From: Allobaculum mucilyticum
Lineage (GTDB): Bacteria > Bacillota_I > Bacilli_A > Erysipelotrichales > Erysipelotrichaceae
Assembly (NCBI RefSeq): GCF_022701195.1
Contig: NZ_CP078089.1
Coordinates: forward strand, 434,001 to 498,000
DNA length: 64,000 nucleotides
Direction: 5' to 3'
Shown here: positions 27,478-36,613 of the stretch, piece after piece
How positions within the stretch are numbered: position 1 is the first letter of the stretch
Layout of the letters: each line of letters opens with the position of its first letter
Made by a program: the position numbers and the translations under genes
Notes under the pieces: generated by a model
Database searches by the model: none
Told to the model about the DNA's origin: nothing
What the model saw: only the letters and a program-made list of their open reading frames with translations

Positions 27478-27600
27478 TGACAGTCCAGGTTCCCCTTTAA
27501 ACAAAAATGAGGTTTTGAAACCTCAAGCTTTTGAAAAGCTCGTAGGTATCAAAACCTCAACAAAATTTAGAGCGCCTTTTTCTGTCCACAAGGCAGACAG

Positions 27601-27668
27601 TGAAAACAGACATAGAAATGAAAACAGACATAGAAAACAGACATAGAAATGAAAACAGACATAGAAAA
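27601..27668. repeat. Short direct repeats (TGAAAACAGACATAGAAA units)
   Basis: Four close copies of aaaacagacatag, separated by 4-5 nt or directly abutting, just outside the ISL3 right end. Confidence 0.75.
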
Positions 27669-27689
27669 AGGAGAAGATTTCTCTTCTCC
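27664..27689 (-). terminator. Metallophosphoesterase gene terminator
   Basis: Minus-strand GGAGAAGA / TCTTCTCC, GAAA loop, TTTTTC tail. Confidence 0.75.
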
Positions 27690-27746
27690 AGGTCCATTTC
27701 AGTTGTTAATTCCCTGTTCGTTCGCGAACAGAATCACGAAGATTTC

Positions 27747-28580
27747 TTATCCGATGGCACAGAGCTGGTGAGATGAAAGAAATCCCGCAGAACAGGAGTC
27801 TTCTTCCTCTGCATTTTCCAGTCTGGACTTTTCTTCCAGCTGGAGTTTAGCGGTTCTTGCTTCTTCCATCAGATCGTCGATTTCACGTACGTCGTTAAAA
27901 AGCATGCGACATGGTTTCTGATCCGCAAACTCAATCGAGTCCTGATGATAGTGACCGCACAGCCAGAGCCGGTAATCGGTTCTGGTCCGGATGTCTTCAA
28001 GGAACTCCATCTGGTTGATCCGGTCTTCCGGATACCGGTCGAGTTCGAGCGGATAAACTTCCGAACAGGAATGGGATGCATAGACATCATGCGAAAGAAT
28101 GACATCCACTTTTCCACCGTGTTTTTTCAGATTATTCAGTGCGTTTTCAGCTTCTTCTTTCGAGAAGACTTCTTCATGCCACCAGTCCGTACCTCTCGTA
28201 CGGAAGGAGGAATCATGAGAATACCCGCCGCCCAGGGCGAACCAGGTCTTGCCGGCAAAGTCATAAATCTCTCCGCGCATCAGATAGAAAATATTCTTCC
28301 GGATTTCGCGGATCTTTCCGCCTGCCCACTCACGGACAGGATAGGTGGAGAGAACATCAAAGTTCTCATGGTTTCCATCAATAAATAATGTGGTCCAGGG
28401 CAGGCTTTCCAGCCACTTCAGCCAGAACTCATCTGTCTTGCCGCCATCCCAGATGCAGCCGAAATCGCCGCAGATCAGAAGGTAGTCGTCACTCCCCATG
28501 GACTGTGCTGCTGTAAACTCTCTCGGGTTGATCTTATGAATATCGAACGCCCCGTGTGTGTCGCTAGTTACATAAACCAT
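27747..28580 (-). CDS. Metallophosphoesterase
   Basis: 277-aa cytoplasmic calcineurin-like phosphoesterase with all metal-ligand motifs: SDTHG, CGDFG, DGNHE, LSHD and CGHYH, in the usual order. Family members hydrolyse phosphomono- or diesters with a di-metal centre; the substrate is not predictable. The C-terminal ~40 residues are a charged helix (MEEARTAKLQLEEKSRLENAEEE). AGGGGA precedes the ATG at 28580. Single gene with a terminator at 27664-27689. Confidence 0.87.
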   Translation of the reverse strand: MVYVTSDTHGAFDIHKINPREFTAAQSMGSDDYLLICGDFGCIWDGGKTDEFWLKWLESLPWTTLFIDGNHENFDVLSTYPVREWAGGKIREIRKNIFYLMRGEIYDFAGKTWFALGGGYSHDSSFRTRGTDWWHEEVFSKEEAENALNNLKKHGGKVDVILSHDVYASHSCSEVYPLELDRYPEDRINQMEFLEDIRTRTDYRLWLCGHYHQDSIEFADQKPCRMLFNDVREIDDLMEEARTAKLQLEEKSRLENAEEEDSCSAGFLSSHQLCAIG

Positions 28581-28796
28581 TCTATTTCCCCTGCAGTCCG
28601 AATGAATCGGACTCTATAACCATAAACGAAAATAAAGGGATTGTCTTATCTTTTTTCCAAGGAAGCGATACCACTTTGGCATGAAAGCCCTTACGTAAAA
28701 ATTCCTTTATATACCCTGTTTACAGCTCTGTTTTTAACATCGGTGTTTTTAATTCACAGAGGAAAGAACGTTCAGAAACGGTCCGATTATCTTTCA

Positions 28797-28839
28797 TGAA
28801 GAAAGGCACCCGGCCTTCTTTCTGGAAGGACAGGTGCCT
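28797..28839 (-). terminator. ROK kinase gene terminator
   Basis: Minus-strand AGGCACC / GGTGCCT with a 22-nt loop and TTTCTTC tail. Confidence 0.5.
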
Positions 28840-28874
28840 GATTGTGTGGCTGAAAATATGGATGCCGAGACGTA

Positions 28875-29789
28875 TTAGGCGATCTTGACGTCTTCTCCAG
28901 CCATGGAGAAAGCAAGGTAGCCGCCGCCAAGAAGACCAGAGTCTTCAGAGAGCGTAGTGGTACGGATGTCCACGTAAGGAATGACTGGTGCAAAGACTTT
29001 TGTTTTGACGCGGTCTTCAACTTCTTTTGCAAAGCCGTCAATCTTAACTGCAACCGATCCGCCAAGAATAACAATTTCCGGATCGACGACGGCGATCAGG
29101 ATTGCGATCATGTTAGCCAGATATTCTTTGGCATCATCCATGATCTGAGCAGCTGTTTCGTTGCCTGCTTTTGCCAGATCATTGACTTCACCGGCATGAG
29201 CAACGTCAAGGCCAGCCTGACGGGCACGATTGGTGATTGCGGTACCAGAGCAGATTGCTTCAACGGCGCCTGGTTTCAGTGCTCCCTGAACAGGTCCGTT
29301 TTTCCACAGGATGCAGTTTGCGACCTCATGAGCAAAGCCATGGGATCCGTCATAAATCTTCTTGTCAACAACCTGACCTGATCCAAGACCAGTGGAGATG
29401 GTCAGATACTGAACAATTTTCTTGTCTTTGCCGTCACCGACAACTGCTTCGGCAAGAGCAGCGAGGTTGGCATCGTTCTGCAGATAAACTGGCAGACCGG
29501 TCATTTCAGAGATTGTTTTTGGAATTGGCAGGCCCCACCATTTTTCCCCGAGGTTAGGCGTGCTGATAATGAAACCGTTGTTCAAGTCAAGCGGTCCAGG
29601 AATGGAGATGCCGACACCGACGATTTCACGTTCAAAACTCTCAATTGTAGAAGCAATTTTTTTCAGTGTCTCTTCCGGATCATCCACGTTTGTACGGAAC
29701 TGGACACGTCTGACGACGTTCATTTCGTCATCAATTAATGCGACACGGGTATTTGTGCCGCCAACATCAATACCGACTGCATATTTCAT
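28875..29789 (-). CDS. ROK-family sugar kinase (glucokinase-like)
   Basis: 304 aa from the ATG at 29789, chosen because AAGGAGG lies 8 nt upstream. ATP-binding GIDVGGTNTRVALID at the N terminus, VGVGISIPGPLD, the catalytic Asp in LQNDANLAALAEA and TISTGLGSGQVVDKKIYDGSHGFAHE. The usual ROK zinc motif CxCGxxGCxE after that His is missing: the region reads ANCILWKNGPVQGALKPGAVEAICSG. No DNA-binding domain, so a kinase rather than a repressor. Likely phosphorylates glucose, N-acetylhexosamine or a related sugar. Confidence 0.85.
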   Translation of the reverse strand: MKYAVGIDVGGTNTRVALIDDEMNVVRRVQFRTNVDDPEETLKKIASTIESFEREIVGVGISIPGPLDLNNGFIISTPNLGEKWWGLPIPKTISEMTGLPVYLQNDANLAALAEAVVGDGKDKKIVQYLTISTGLGSGQVVDKKIYDGSHGFAHEVANCILWKNGPVQGALKPGAVEAICSGTAITNRARQAGLDVAHAGEVNDLAKAGNETAAQIMDDAKEYLANMIAILIAVVDPEIVILGGSVAVKIDGFAKEVEDRVKTKVFAPVIPYVDIRTTTLSEDSGLLGGGYLAFSMAGEDVKIA

Positions 29790-29843
29790 TGGGTTGTCCT
29801 CCTTGGGCATTCTGTGAATAGTGTATCACATACCTAGTGGACA

Positions 29844-30281
29844 TTAAGCGGCTTTTCTGCGGCGGACACGGCCGTTGATCTGGACTGGAAAATCAAGATA
29901 GCCAGGCGTACCTGCATGCGCAAGACGCTCGGTTTTTGGCATAAGTGAAGTAATTTCATCATCGTCGTATCCGATGACAAGCGTCTTCTCCGATAGGAGG
30001 ATCGGGCGCTTCAGAATGGATGGATTGCGCTGGATGATATGAATCAGTTCACGGGTGGTATAGTCATCAATATTCTTCTTCAGCTGCTGATAGGCTTTCG
30101 AACGAGTCGAAATAATATCCGTCGTTCCGTTTTCACAGCGGGAGAGAAGGTATTTGATTTCCGATTCCTGCATCAGGTTTGAAAAAATATTCTTTTCCAG
30201 GTAAGTAATATGATTATTCTCCAGCCAGCGTTTGGCTTTTCGACAGCTTGCACACCCTGGAGAGGTATAGATAATAACCAT
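29844..30281 (-). CDS. spx: Spx/ArsC-family transcriptional regulator
   Basis: 145 aa starting MVIIYTSPGCASCRKAKRWL, with the redox CxxC (Cys10, Cys13) of Spx. The thioredoxin-like fold continues with RSKAYQQLKKNIDDYTTRELIHIIQRNPSILKRPI, as in Spx rather than in arsenate reductase. Spx binds the RNA polymerase alpha C-terminal domain and redirects transcription during disulfide stress. The start at 30281 follows AGGA by 5 nt; an upstream in-frame extension lacks a ribosome site. The 55 bp gap to the ROK kinase gene on the same strand leaves co-transcription possible. Confidence 0.88.
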   Translation of the reverse strand: MVIIYTSPGCASCRKAKRWLENNHITYLEKNIFSNLMQESEIKYLLSRCENGTTDIISTRSKAYQQLKKNIDDYTTRELIHIIQRNPSILKRPILLSEKTLVIGYDDDEITSLMPKTERLAHAGTPGYLDFPVQINGRVRRRKAA

Positions 30282-30591
30282 TTGGATCCTCATTTCTATG
30301 CATCCTGCAACTCTTGTAAAGGAATTTGCTTTGTCTGGAACTGCACAGTAAAAGAATATCACCCATTACCTGAACGATTGGAAATCATGACTGATTAAGA
30401 TTTATAGGTATTCTTATTAACGTTATTTTCCTATCATTCCGATAATTTACCGGTCATTACTGTCGACATGGTATTGTTCCTTTTAAAATGAAAGCCGTCT
30501 CTTAAGAATTTTCGCTTCTTTCTGCATGTTTTCTCGAAATCCTCATCGTTATATGCTTAACCCGCGTGAATTCTGCCTGTCAGCCACTGCA
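30282..30591. other. Intergenic region upstream of spx
   Basis: About 310 AT-rich bp. No gene seen; it presumably contains the spx promoter, but no convincing -35/-10 pair was found. Confidence 0.4.
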
Positions 30592-30634
30592 GAAAAAAGG
30601 TCTGATCAAGCCCGGATGTGAGCAGGATCAGACC
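30592..30634 (-). terminator. Lipoprotein pseudogene terminator
   Basis: Minus-strand GGTCTGATC / GATCAGACC followed by TTTTTTC; the stem overlaps the stop codon at 30628. Confidence 0.8.
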
Positions 30635-31678
30635 AGAGTTATGTAATAGAAATCCTCTTCAGAATTATTTGAATTCAGTAGTTGATCAGAGAGGAAGCTC
30701 GATTGTTTCTGATTAACAGCAGTGGTGCCGTCGGAAAGATCTTTGATCGTGAAATTAACTTCAAGAGTTTCAAGTTTATCCAGGCTCAGCCCTTCTTCAC
30801 TCAGATCACTCGGAAGCAGAGCGATTCCGGTATCCCGGGAATTCAGTCCAAAGACTGTAAAGCTACCGATGAACGAAGACGGTTTCTGCTCTGTTCCACT
30901 GTAGGTGCAGCTGTTAATTTCCACTTCAATAACGTCGTTCGTCAGGTTGTTGACGCATGAGGTTACGGCAGAACCTTTGTCATCGGTCTCTGAACTGATC
31001 AGGTAAATTTCGACTGTTCCATCTTTATACACCGCTTTGCAAAGAATAGATGTGTTGTAGACAGAACGGTAGATTTTTTTTCGCCATACGGATAAGCAGA
31101 AAGAACTTCGTTGAACAGTGTCTCTTCTGTATCCGAATCTTGAACTTCTGCTTCGATCTGAACAAATTTGAAGTCACCGGCTTCATTGGCAGATGCGTCA
31201 GCTTTCAGTTCAAACGTTTTAGTTTTTCCAGCTTCTGCAATTCCCGAATCGCTAAAATCACTGCAATGAATTCCATTAACAGCAAGGTCCTGCAGTTTAT
31301 AAGCCAGAGTCTTATCCGATTTATTGGTGAACGAGCCACGAATCGCATATCCGTCGCCGTCTGATGCAATAGAAGTCAGTTCCAGTTTAAACAGATCTGT
31401 GTCAGCCATAACGCTGTCATCTTCACTGAGCGTAACATCCTGTGATGCATTTTCCTGAGCGACTGGTCTTTCCTTAGTTGGATAGGACGTTGTATTTGCT
31501 TCAACGAGTACCGTTTCGGCTGAGGCAGTTTCTTTGGTCTCAGTTACCGCACTCGAAGTCTGTACGGATGACTCGGTTTTAGATTCTGCTGATGCAGCTG
31601 GTGCATCTGAAGAACTGCATCCCCCTGCAGCAAGTGCGCACAGACAAGGAAGAGCATTCCGTATTTAAGTTTTTTCAT
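30628..31678 (-). pseudogene. Lipoprotein of unknown function, frameshifted
   Basis: Start at 31678 (MKKLKYGMLFLVC) after AGGAG. The lipobox LAAGGCSSS is present but one frame off the start codon, implying a small indel near 31635-31645. After it comes a Ser/Thr/Glu linker and a beta-rich domain (LFKLELTSIASDGDGYAIRGSFTNKSDKTLAYKL). A second break lies at an eight-A run (31073-31081 region): with one more A the frame runs GEKKIYRSVYNTSILCKAVYKDGTVEIYLISSE to the stop at 30628. Both breaks are single-base-type events; an assembly error cannot be excluded. Family unknown; resembles telokin-like/DUF4352-style lipoproteins only in general architecture. Confidence 0.65.
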
Positions 31679-31789
31679 TTTTTCTCCTTATGCTGCAGCC
31701 AGCCAGGTATTCTACACCCTTCGCCAGCTGCTTTCTGTTCAGAATCCAGTTCAAAGAAATATATAACTTTGCACCGGTAACATAGGTCT

Positions 31790-31828
<39 letters not shown>

Positions 31829-31930
31829 CGCGGTACTATAACATAACCATTATGCAAAGTTCTGCACTAAATCAGCTAAACGACTGAATGCTCAGTTATT
31901 CGTTAAAACCATTTTTTGGATAAAGCGAAT

Positions 31931-33571
31931 CAATGTCATTAAGTTAAGGAGGGATAAAAATCGTATACCCTGTTCATGAGCGTTGTCATTTCTTATATTT
32001 TGCGTCTCAGGCATGACGAAAAGGATGATTTTCTACCTGTTGAAAAAAAAATCATCCTGATGACTTTCGGTTTTCAAATCTGTCACTTCTTCTTTCTGGT
32101 ATCAGCTCTTCCTTCTCTGATCGGAGATATCCTGGCCAGAAGAAGATCTTCCAGTGTACTCAAGCTGATTCTGGCTTTTTTGAACAGCCACTGTTGAATC
32201 GTTTTGATGATGAATGAAATCTGCCTTCTGCTTGTGCTTTTGGCCTGAGCGATGCGCTTCTGGTGCTGACGAGATCTTTCTACCTTGTTGCGCAAACGGG
32301 AACAAAGATTGTAGAGAGTCATTTTGGCATAGATCTCTGCCTGGACCAGATCGCTTCCTTGAATGAGTCCATTCAAGATCGGTGTTTCGTTTCAGTCCCC
32401 TGAAGCCGACTTCAACCTGCCAGCGCAGACGGTAGATCTGCTTGATGTCCTCGGTCCCAAACTCAGCTTCCGACAAATTGGTGCAGACGGTAATGAATGA
32501 TTCATTCCTTCGCAGGCAGCTTTGAACCTCACAACCCTGATATTTAAAGGGAGTTCAGTCGTTTGACCGTCAAATTCAGGATGCTTCCTGTACGAAGAGA
32601 TGTACTTATAGACATCCCAATGGTCTTTGACATGCCTGTTGTTTTTACTGGTCAGAATCACATTGAAAGGAATGTCATACTCTTCTGACTCGGGAGTCTT
32701 ATAGTACTTGAGAATGCTTGTAGATGATGTCTCGTCTTTGATACGTATGACAAAGGGACATGTTCCTTCTGCAGGCGATAGAAAGACATAAGAGCTTCGT
32801 ATCCCCGATCAGCGATGAAGATGGCTTTCTGAAATGAAGAACGCTGAGCGAGTTCAAGAAGAGCTGAATCTTCATTCTTCTCAGAGCCGGGTTGAAGCAG
32901 CGCGTCAGTAAAGACGGAGTTGAGGGCGTCGAATTCGGCATTCAAATGAACAAAGTGCCTCTTCTTGCCTTTTTAGAAGCGCCATAAGTGATGTCATTGT
33001 CCTGTTCAGGAAGAACTTGAATCTCGCTTCCATCTACAGCGAGGAGGCGATAACCCTTGAAGGTTTTAACATCAGAGCTGGAAGTTGCCTTGTTAAACCG
33101 ATTGAAGACGTTTTTATAAAGTGAAGAGTTGATTTTGGAACGGGCCTGAGACACAGCAGAGGCTGAAACAGATGATCCGCCCTTAAACAGGATCCAGGGA
33201 AAGGAAGCAGCGAGGATTCCTCTGTCAGCTGAAACGGAAGAAGGACAAGCTCATGCAGGTCAATCTGCCGCTTACGGGTGAAGGCGGACTGAGAAGTAAA
33301 ATTGGCAGGGTTCGCCGTTTCTGAGCTGATGATATTGAGGAAGGTGTTTCTGAAGAAAGAACATTCTTTGGCGATAGCAGTCATAGGGAAAACTCCTTTA
33401 AGTTCTCCCCATCGGCTGCGAAGCAGCCGCGCGGCGGCAGAAATTTGTCAATAGATTTTTAGAAAAAGTGAAAAAAACTCGAATCATTCGAGATTTGACT
33501 TGAAGAGTAGAAAAGACCACATCACTGCTTAACGCTGATGTGGTCTGAGAAATCTTAACTTAATGACATTG
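31931..33571 (-). mobile_element. IS4-family insertion sequence, copy 3 (1641 bp, degenerate)
   Basis: Same 18-bp terminal repeats as copies 1 and 2, with a perfect 10-bp target duplication taaagcgaat (31921-31930, 33572-33581). It differs from the intact copies by about a dozen small indels, mostly in homopolymers, and only a few substitutions. Confidence 0.93.
32083..33384 (-). pseudogene. IS4-family transposase, frameshifted (copy 3)
   Basis: Same gene as 391-1701, with the same start context at 33384, but broken into several frames. Examples relative to the intact copies: loss of one G in gcgagggattcc, one T in gccttttttag, one A in gacaaaaggg, one C in cattccctt, and short losses near 32215 and 32350. 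No full-length product is possible. Confidence 0.92.
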
Positions 33572-33581
33572 TAAAGCGAAT

Positions 33582-33910
33582 TGAAAAAAATTGTTTCATT
33601 CTATTTAGCTATTCTTATTTACATAGAACAAATAATTAAAGCGTTATAGAATATTTTCAGCATCTTCCAAACAGAATCAAAAAGAGAAAACAAAGACCGC
33701 AGAACGGTCAGCCCGCCATGAGTGAAAGGAAAGCAGGTGATACTCCGCCTGTGCCTTATGAGGTGCGAAGGACCATCATCTTTATCTCTTATTTTTTCTC
33801 TTGCTTTCCGAAATTGCAGTTCGGAAATAGGTAGAAAATAATTAACGGTTTGAAAATCTGATAGCCATAAGCTAGAAATTCAGCAGTCAGAAATGAGTAC
33901 AAGTACCTGA
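33582..33910. other. Intergenic region with several hairpins, unassigned
   Basis: 329 bp without a convincing gene. It contains successive potential stems: gaccg/cggtc (about 33692-33708), cagg/cctg (33735-33752) and tttccgaa/ttcggaaa (33805-33827). On the minus strand GACCG...CGGTC is followed by TTTGTTTTCTCTTTTT, terminator-like for the flavoprotein gene. The plus-strand stretch around 33709-33780 is richer in G and C than its surroundings. No known RNA family recognised. Confidence 0.35.
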
Positions 33911-34636
33911 TTACTGATTCCCTTTCCATGGTCTGATATCTTCCAGCCATCCCTGCTCTGCCCAGTATTTTGCATCCAGGTATTCCGGATCATTTTCATA
34001 CAAGGATGTCTGCATCATTCGGACAAAGAAAAACTTGAGCTTTACTGCCTGACTGATCTGCGGCAACTGATCGTAGCGGATCCTTGCCATCTTTGCGGAC
34101 AGGCGCCTGATTCCTTTGGTCAGTTCTACCCGTTTCTTTTCAGGAAGCTGATCCCAGAGAATCTCGCTCATCAGTTTGCCGGTAAAAATCCTGATATCAG
34201 AAATCCCCCACCAGGAAAGACTGTGCTGAATATCTTTAGCCGCTGATCGGGCTCCGGATCCCAGACACTGCGTAATAATTATCGCCCGCTTTTCAAACAG
34301 TTCGCGTGCCGGACGGTGCTGAATCCATAGATAGGCAAGATGATCGAGCAGTGTTTTCATCGCTCCTGTCGTATGCATTACGTACGCCGGTGATGTCATT
34401 ACAATCAGATCCGATTTGCGCAGTGCCTGGTCGATCTTCTGAACGTACAGAGCGTCTTTGCATGTCTATTCTCCTTTGAACAGACAGCTTGTGCATCCTG
34501 AACAGAAAGATGGGCAGTCACGCGGAAGACTGAACTCAGTGATTTCCGCCTTTCCCTGGAACGGCTCCAGAAAGATTTCTTTCAGATGCCAGGTCACACC
34601 GTGTTTTTCCGTCCCATTAATCACTGTGATTTTCAT
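33911..34636 (-). pseudogene. Iron-sulfur flavoprotein / NAD(P)H-FMN reductase with amber stop
   Basis: The ATG at 34636 (MKITVINGTEKHGVTWHLKEIF) opens a flavodoxin-fold reductase with CPSFCSGCTSCLFKGE, but codon 57 (34468-34466) is TAG. The frame then continues intact to 33911 (SDLIVMTSPAYVMHTTGAMKTLLDHLAYLW and beyond). Relatives have a charged residue after GE and a Cys two residues later, so TAG probably replaced GAG or CAG. The downstream part lacks a good start. It overlaps the TetR gene by 4 bp (ATGA), so this reductase was the regulator's partner gene. Confidence 0.82.
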
Positions 34637-35223
34637 TGGCTACCCCCCAGAATATCGTGAAGAATCTGCGCATGAACACTGTGGCGATTCTCTTTCACAC
34701 CCAGATCAACGCCAAAAATCTGCGACATGTTTTTCTGCCGGACGAAAACCTGCTGCATGATCGTTACCAGATACAGCGTCCGGCGTCTGAGTTCCTTTTC
34801 ATCAAGATCCGGTCTGCACTCTGCAACAAGCGGAAGATATGCTTCAAATGTCCGACTTGTGTTGTCATGTTCGGATGGTGACTTCATATCGCTGATCGCG
34901 GAAATTCTGGATATAGCTGGGTGATCAAACAGAAAATCAATTGTCAGATTTCCCAGGTACTCTATTTTTTCAAACGGACTGCAGTCTGCGCCAGTCTGCT
35001 GCAGATTTTGAAATTGCTCAACCACTGCACTGACCATGCGCTCCACACACTGTTCAATCAGCGCGTCTTTGTTTCCAAAGTGATAATTCACAAGTCCAAG
35101 ACCAACTCCGGCTTTTTTGCAGATGTCGCGAACAGTAATTTCATCGATCTGCTTGCCTTTCTCCTCAATCAGTTCGATAGCTGCCTGAATGATTGCTTCT
35201 TTGTTATCCATTCTGTTATCCAT
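34633..35223 (-). CDS. TetR/AcrR-family transcriptional regulator
   Basis: 196 aa. The N-terminal helix-turn-helix is ITVRDICKKAGVGLGLVNYHFGNKDALIEQC, typical of TetR; the C-terminal ~140 residues are the helical ligand-binding domain. GAGGAG lies 8-9 nt before the first ATG. Two palindromes, TGAACACTGTTCA and TGAACGCTGTTCA, at 35266-35303 flank a TAGAAT -10 and look like its own operators. Translationally coupled to the flavoprotein gene (4-bp overlap), so it probably controls that reductase. Inducer unknown. Confidence 0.9.
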   Translation of the reverse strand: MDNRMDNKEAIIQAAIELIEEKGKQIDEITVRDICKKAGVGLGLVNYHFGNKDALIEQCVERMVSAVVEQFQNLQQTGADCSPFEKIEYLGNLTIDFLFDHPAISRISAISDMKSPSEHDNTSRTFEAYLPLVAECRPDLDEKELRRRTLYLVTIMQQVFVRQKNMSQIFGVDLGVKENRHSVHAQILHDILGGSQ

Positions 35224-35265
35224 TCACTCTTCTCCTCTCCTTTCTTCTCTTCTCGCCTCAGTGTT

Positions 35266-35303
35266 TGAACACTGTTCAGGATTATTCTACTGAACGCTGT
35301 TCA
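35266..35303. promoter_or_regulatory. Twin TetR-type operator with embedded -10
   Basis: TGAACACTGTTCA (35266-35278) and TGAACGCTGTTCA (35291-35303), 12 bp apart, with minus-strand TAGAAT (35289-35284) between. They lie 43-80 bp before the TetR start, as expected for autorepression. Confidence 0.75.
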
Positions 35304-35404
35304 AATGTGCAGAACAATTGGATCTGTCGGAACAGGACATGAAAGAAGAGTCTCTTTTCAGGCACAAAGACCGGTCTGCACTTCCGCTTCAGAACCAGAA
35401 GCCA

Positions 35405-35441
35405 CAGAAAAAGCGGGTAAGGAATTACTCCCTTCCCGCTT
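35405..35441 (-). terminator. Aldo/keto reductase gene terminator
   Basis: Minus-strand AAGCGGG / CCCGCTT with TTTC tail, 48 bp after the stop. Confidence 0.7.
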
Positions 35442-35488
35442 CTGTTCTATCTGTTCGTGAATTCTGTAAGTTGCTCAATATGCCTGAT

Positions 35489-36613
35489 TTACTCGAAGAT
35501 CTCTGCTGTCTGTTCGAGGTACTCCGTAATTGGCAGATGCTGGGGGCAGTGCTGTTCGCACTGTCGGCAGTGAATGCAGTCCGAAGCTTTGCCGAGTCCA
35601 AGATTTTCCGTCTGATGTCTGTATTTATTATTCATAGGAGCAATCCGGGATGGGCCATACTGAGAAACATTGTTCATCATTTTAAAGAATTCAGGAATTG
35701 GAATCTTCTTAGGGCAGTCGTCGACGCAATAACGGCAGCCGGTGCAGGCGATGCTGGCTTTGGAAGCAAGCAGGTCTGCTGCATCATGAACCAGCTTCTG
35801 CTCGTCTTCGCTGAGCGGCTTGAAGTCTTCCATGTAGGAAAGGTTATCTTCCACCTGCTCTGGATTCGACATGCCGGAAAGCACCATGGCAACGCCTGGG
35901 TGCGAAGCTGCAAAACGTACAGCCCAGGATGCCGTGGACATCTCCGGTTCTTTTTCTTTGAACATCGCTTCGATATCTTCTGGCAGACTGGCGAGCAGTC
36001 CGCCTTTTACTGGTTCCATGACCAGAACTGGTTTGCCGTGACGTACAGCTGTTTCATAGCAGGCCCGTGACTGCACATCCGGGTTGTCCCAGTCTGCATA
36101 ATTCAGCTGAAGCTGTACGAGTTCCATTTCCGGATGACGGGTCAGAATTTCATCTAGTACTTCCGGTGAGTCATGGAAGGAGAAGCCTATATGGCGGATT
36201 TTTCCTTCTGCTTTCTTTTTCTGTACAAAATCAAATGCTCCCATCCGCTCAGCCTGTTCCAGATAATCTTTGTTCATGGCGTGGAGCAGATAGTAATCAA
36301 AATATTCGGTTCCGCAGCGTTCAAGCTGACTTTCAAAAAAGTCTTCCAGCTGATCCGCTTCGCTGATCATAAAGAAGGTCAGTTTGTCTGTAATGGTAAA
36401 TGAATCACGCGGATAGCGTTTCACGACGCATTCTCTGAGAGCCTCTTCGCTTTTTCCTCCGTGATAGGGTGCAGCAGTATCGAAGTAGTTGAAGCCGGCT
36501 TCCATGTAGCGGTCAACCATTTCTGAAGCGGTTTTATAATCAATCTTTCTGGTATCGTTCGGGTCTGTCAGCGGCAGACGCATCAGACCAAAGCCAAGTT
36601 TTTTTGAGTTCAC
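35489..36613 (-). CDS. Aldo/keto reductase with C-terminal ferredoxin domain
   Basis: About 374 aa. The NADPH-dependent aldo/keto reductase barrel has Asp/Tyr (YFDTAAPYHGGKSEEAL), Lys (ITDKL) and His (YYLLHAM), and IGFSFHDSPEV. The C-terminal ~90 residues contain CTGCRYCVDDCP and CIHCRQCEQHCP, ligands for two [4Fe-4S] clusters. A GTG at 36613 is the likely start, with AGGAGG 10 nt before it; the ATG at 36637 lies upstream of that Shine-Dalgarno. Members act on unknown carbonyl compounds, with electrons possibly exchanged with ferredoxin. Single gene. Confidence 0.9.
   Translation of the reverse strand: MNSKKLGFGLMRLPLTDPNDTRKIDYKTASEMVDRYMEAGFNYFDTAAPYHGGKSEEALRECVVKRYPRDSFTITDKLTFFMISEADQLEDFFESQLERCGTEYFDYYLLHAMNKDYLEQAERMGAFDFVQKKKAEGKIRHIGFSFHDSPEVLDEILTRHPEMELVQLQLNYADWDNPDVQSRACYETAVRHGKPVLVMEPVKGGLLASLPEDIEAMFKEKEPEMSTASWAVRFAASHPGVAMVLSGMSNPEQVEDNLSYMEDFKPLSEDEQKLVHDAADLLASKASIACTGCRYCVDDCPKKIPIPEFFKMMNNVSQYGPSRIAPMNNKYRHQTENLGLGKASDCIHCRQCEQHCPQHLPITEYLEQTAEIFE

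Larger units (their letters stand above)
25089..27576 (+). mobile_element. ISL3-family insertion sequence (2488 bp)
   Basis: Imperfect terminal repeats: left GACAATCTAAAATTTCTTGA..., right (complement) GGCGCTCTAAATTTTGTTGA..., 18 of 23 positions matching. An 8-bp target duplication, tttttctg, lies at 25081-25088 and 27577-27584, the usual ISL3 size. Contents in order: a very stable hairpin (25186-25262), a second hairpin (25359-25404), a Zn-ribbon accessory gene and the transposase. One copy only, but its right end recurs as a palindrome at 51777-51828. Confidence 0.9.

Noticed and set aside
27601-27668. Possible CRISPR array
   Set aside because: Repeat units are only ~13-18 bp with spacers of 0-5 bp; a simple direct repeat, no cas genes.
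33700-33790. SRP RNA or a known riboswitch
   Set aside because: The GGAAG-like stretch does not match the SRP loop and no conserved riboswitch core was found.
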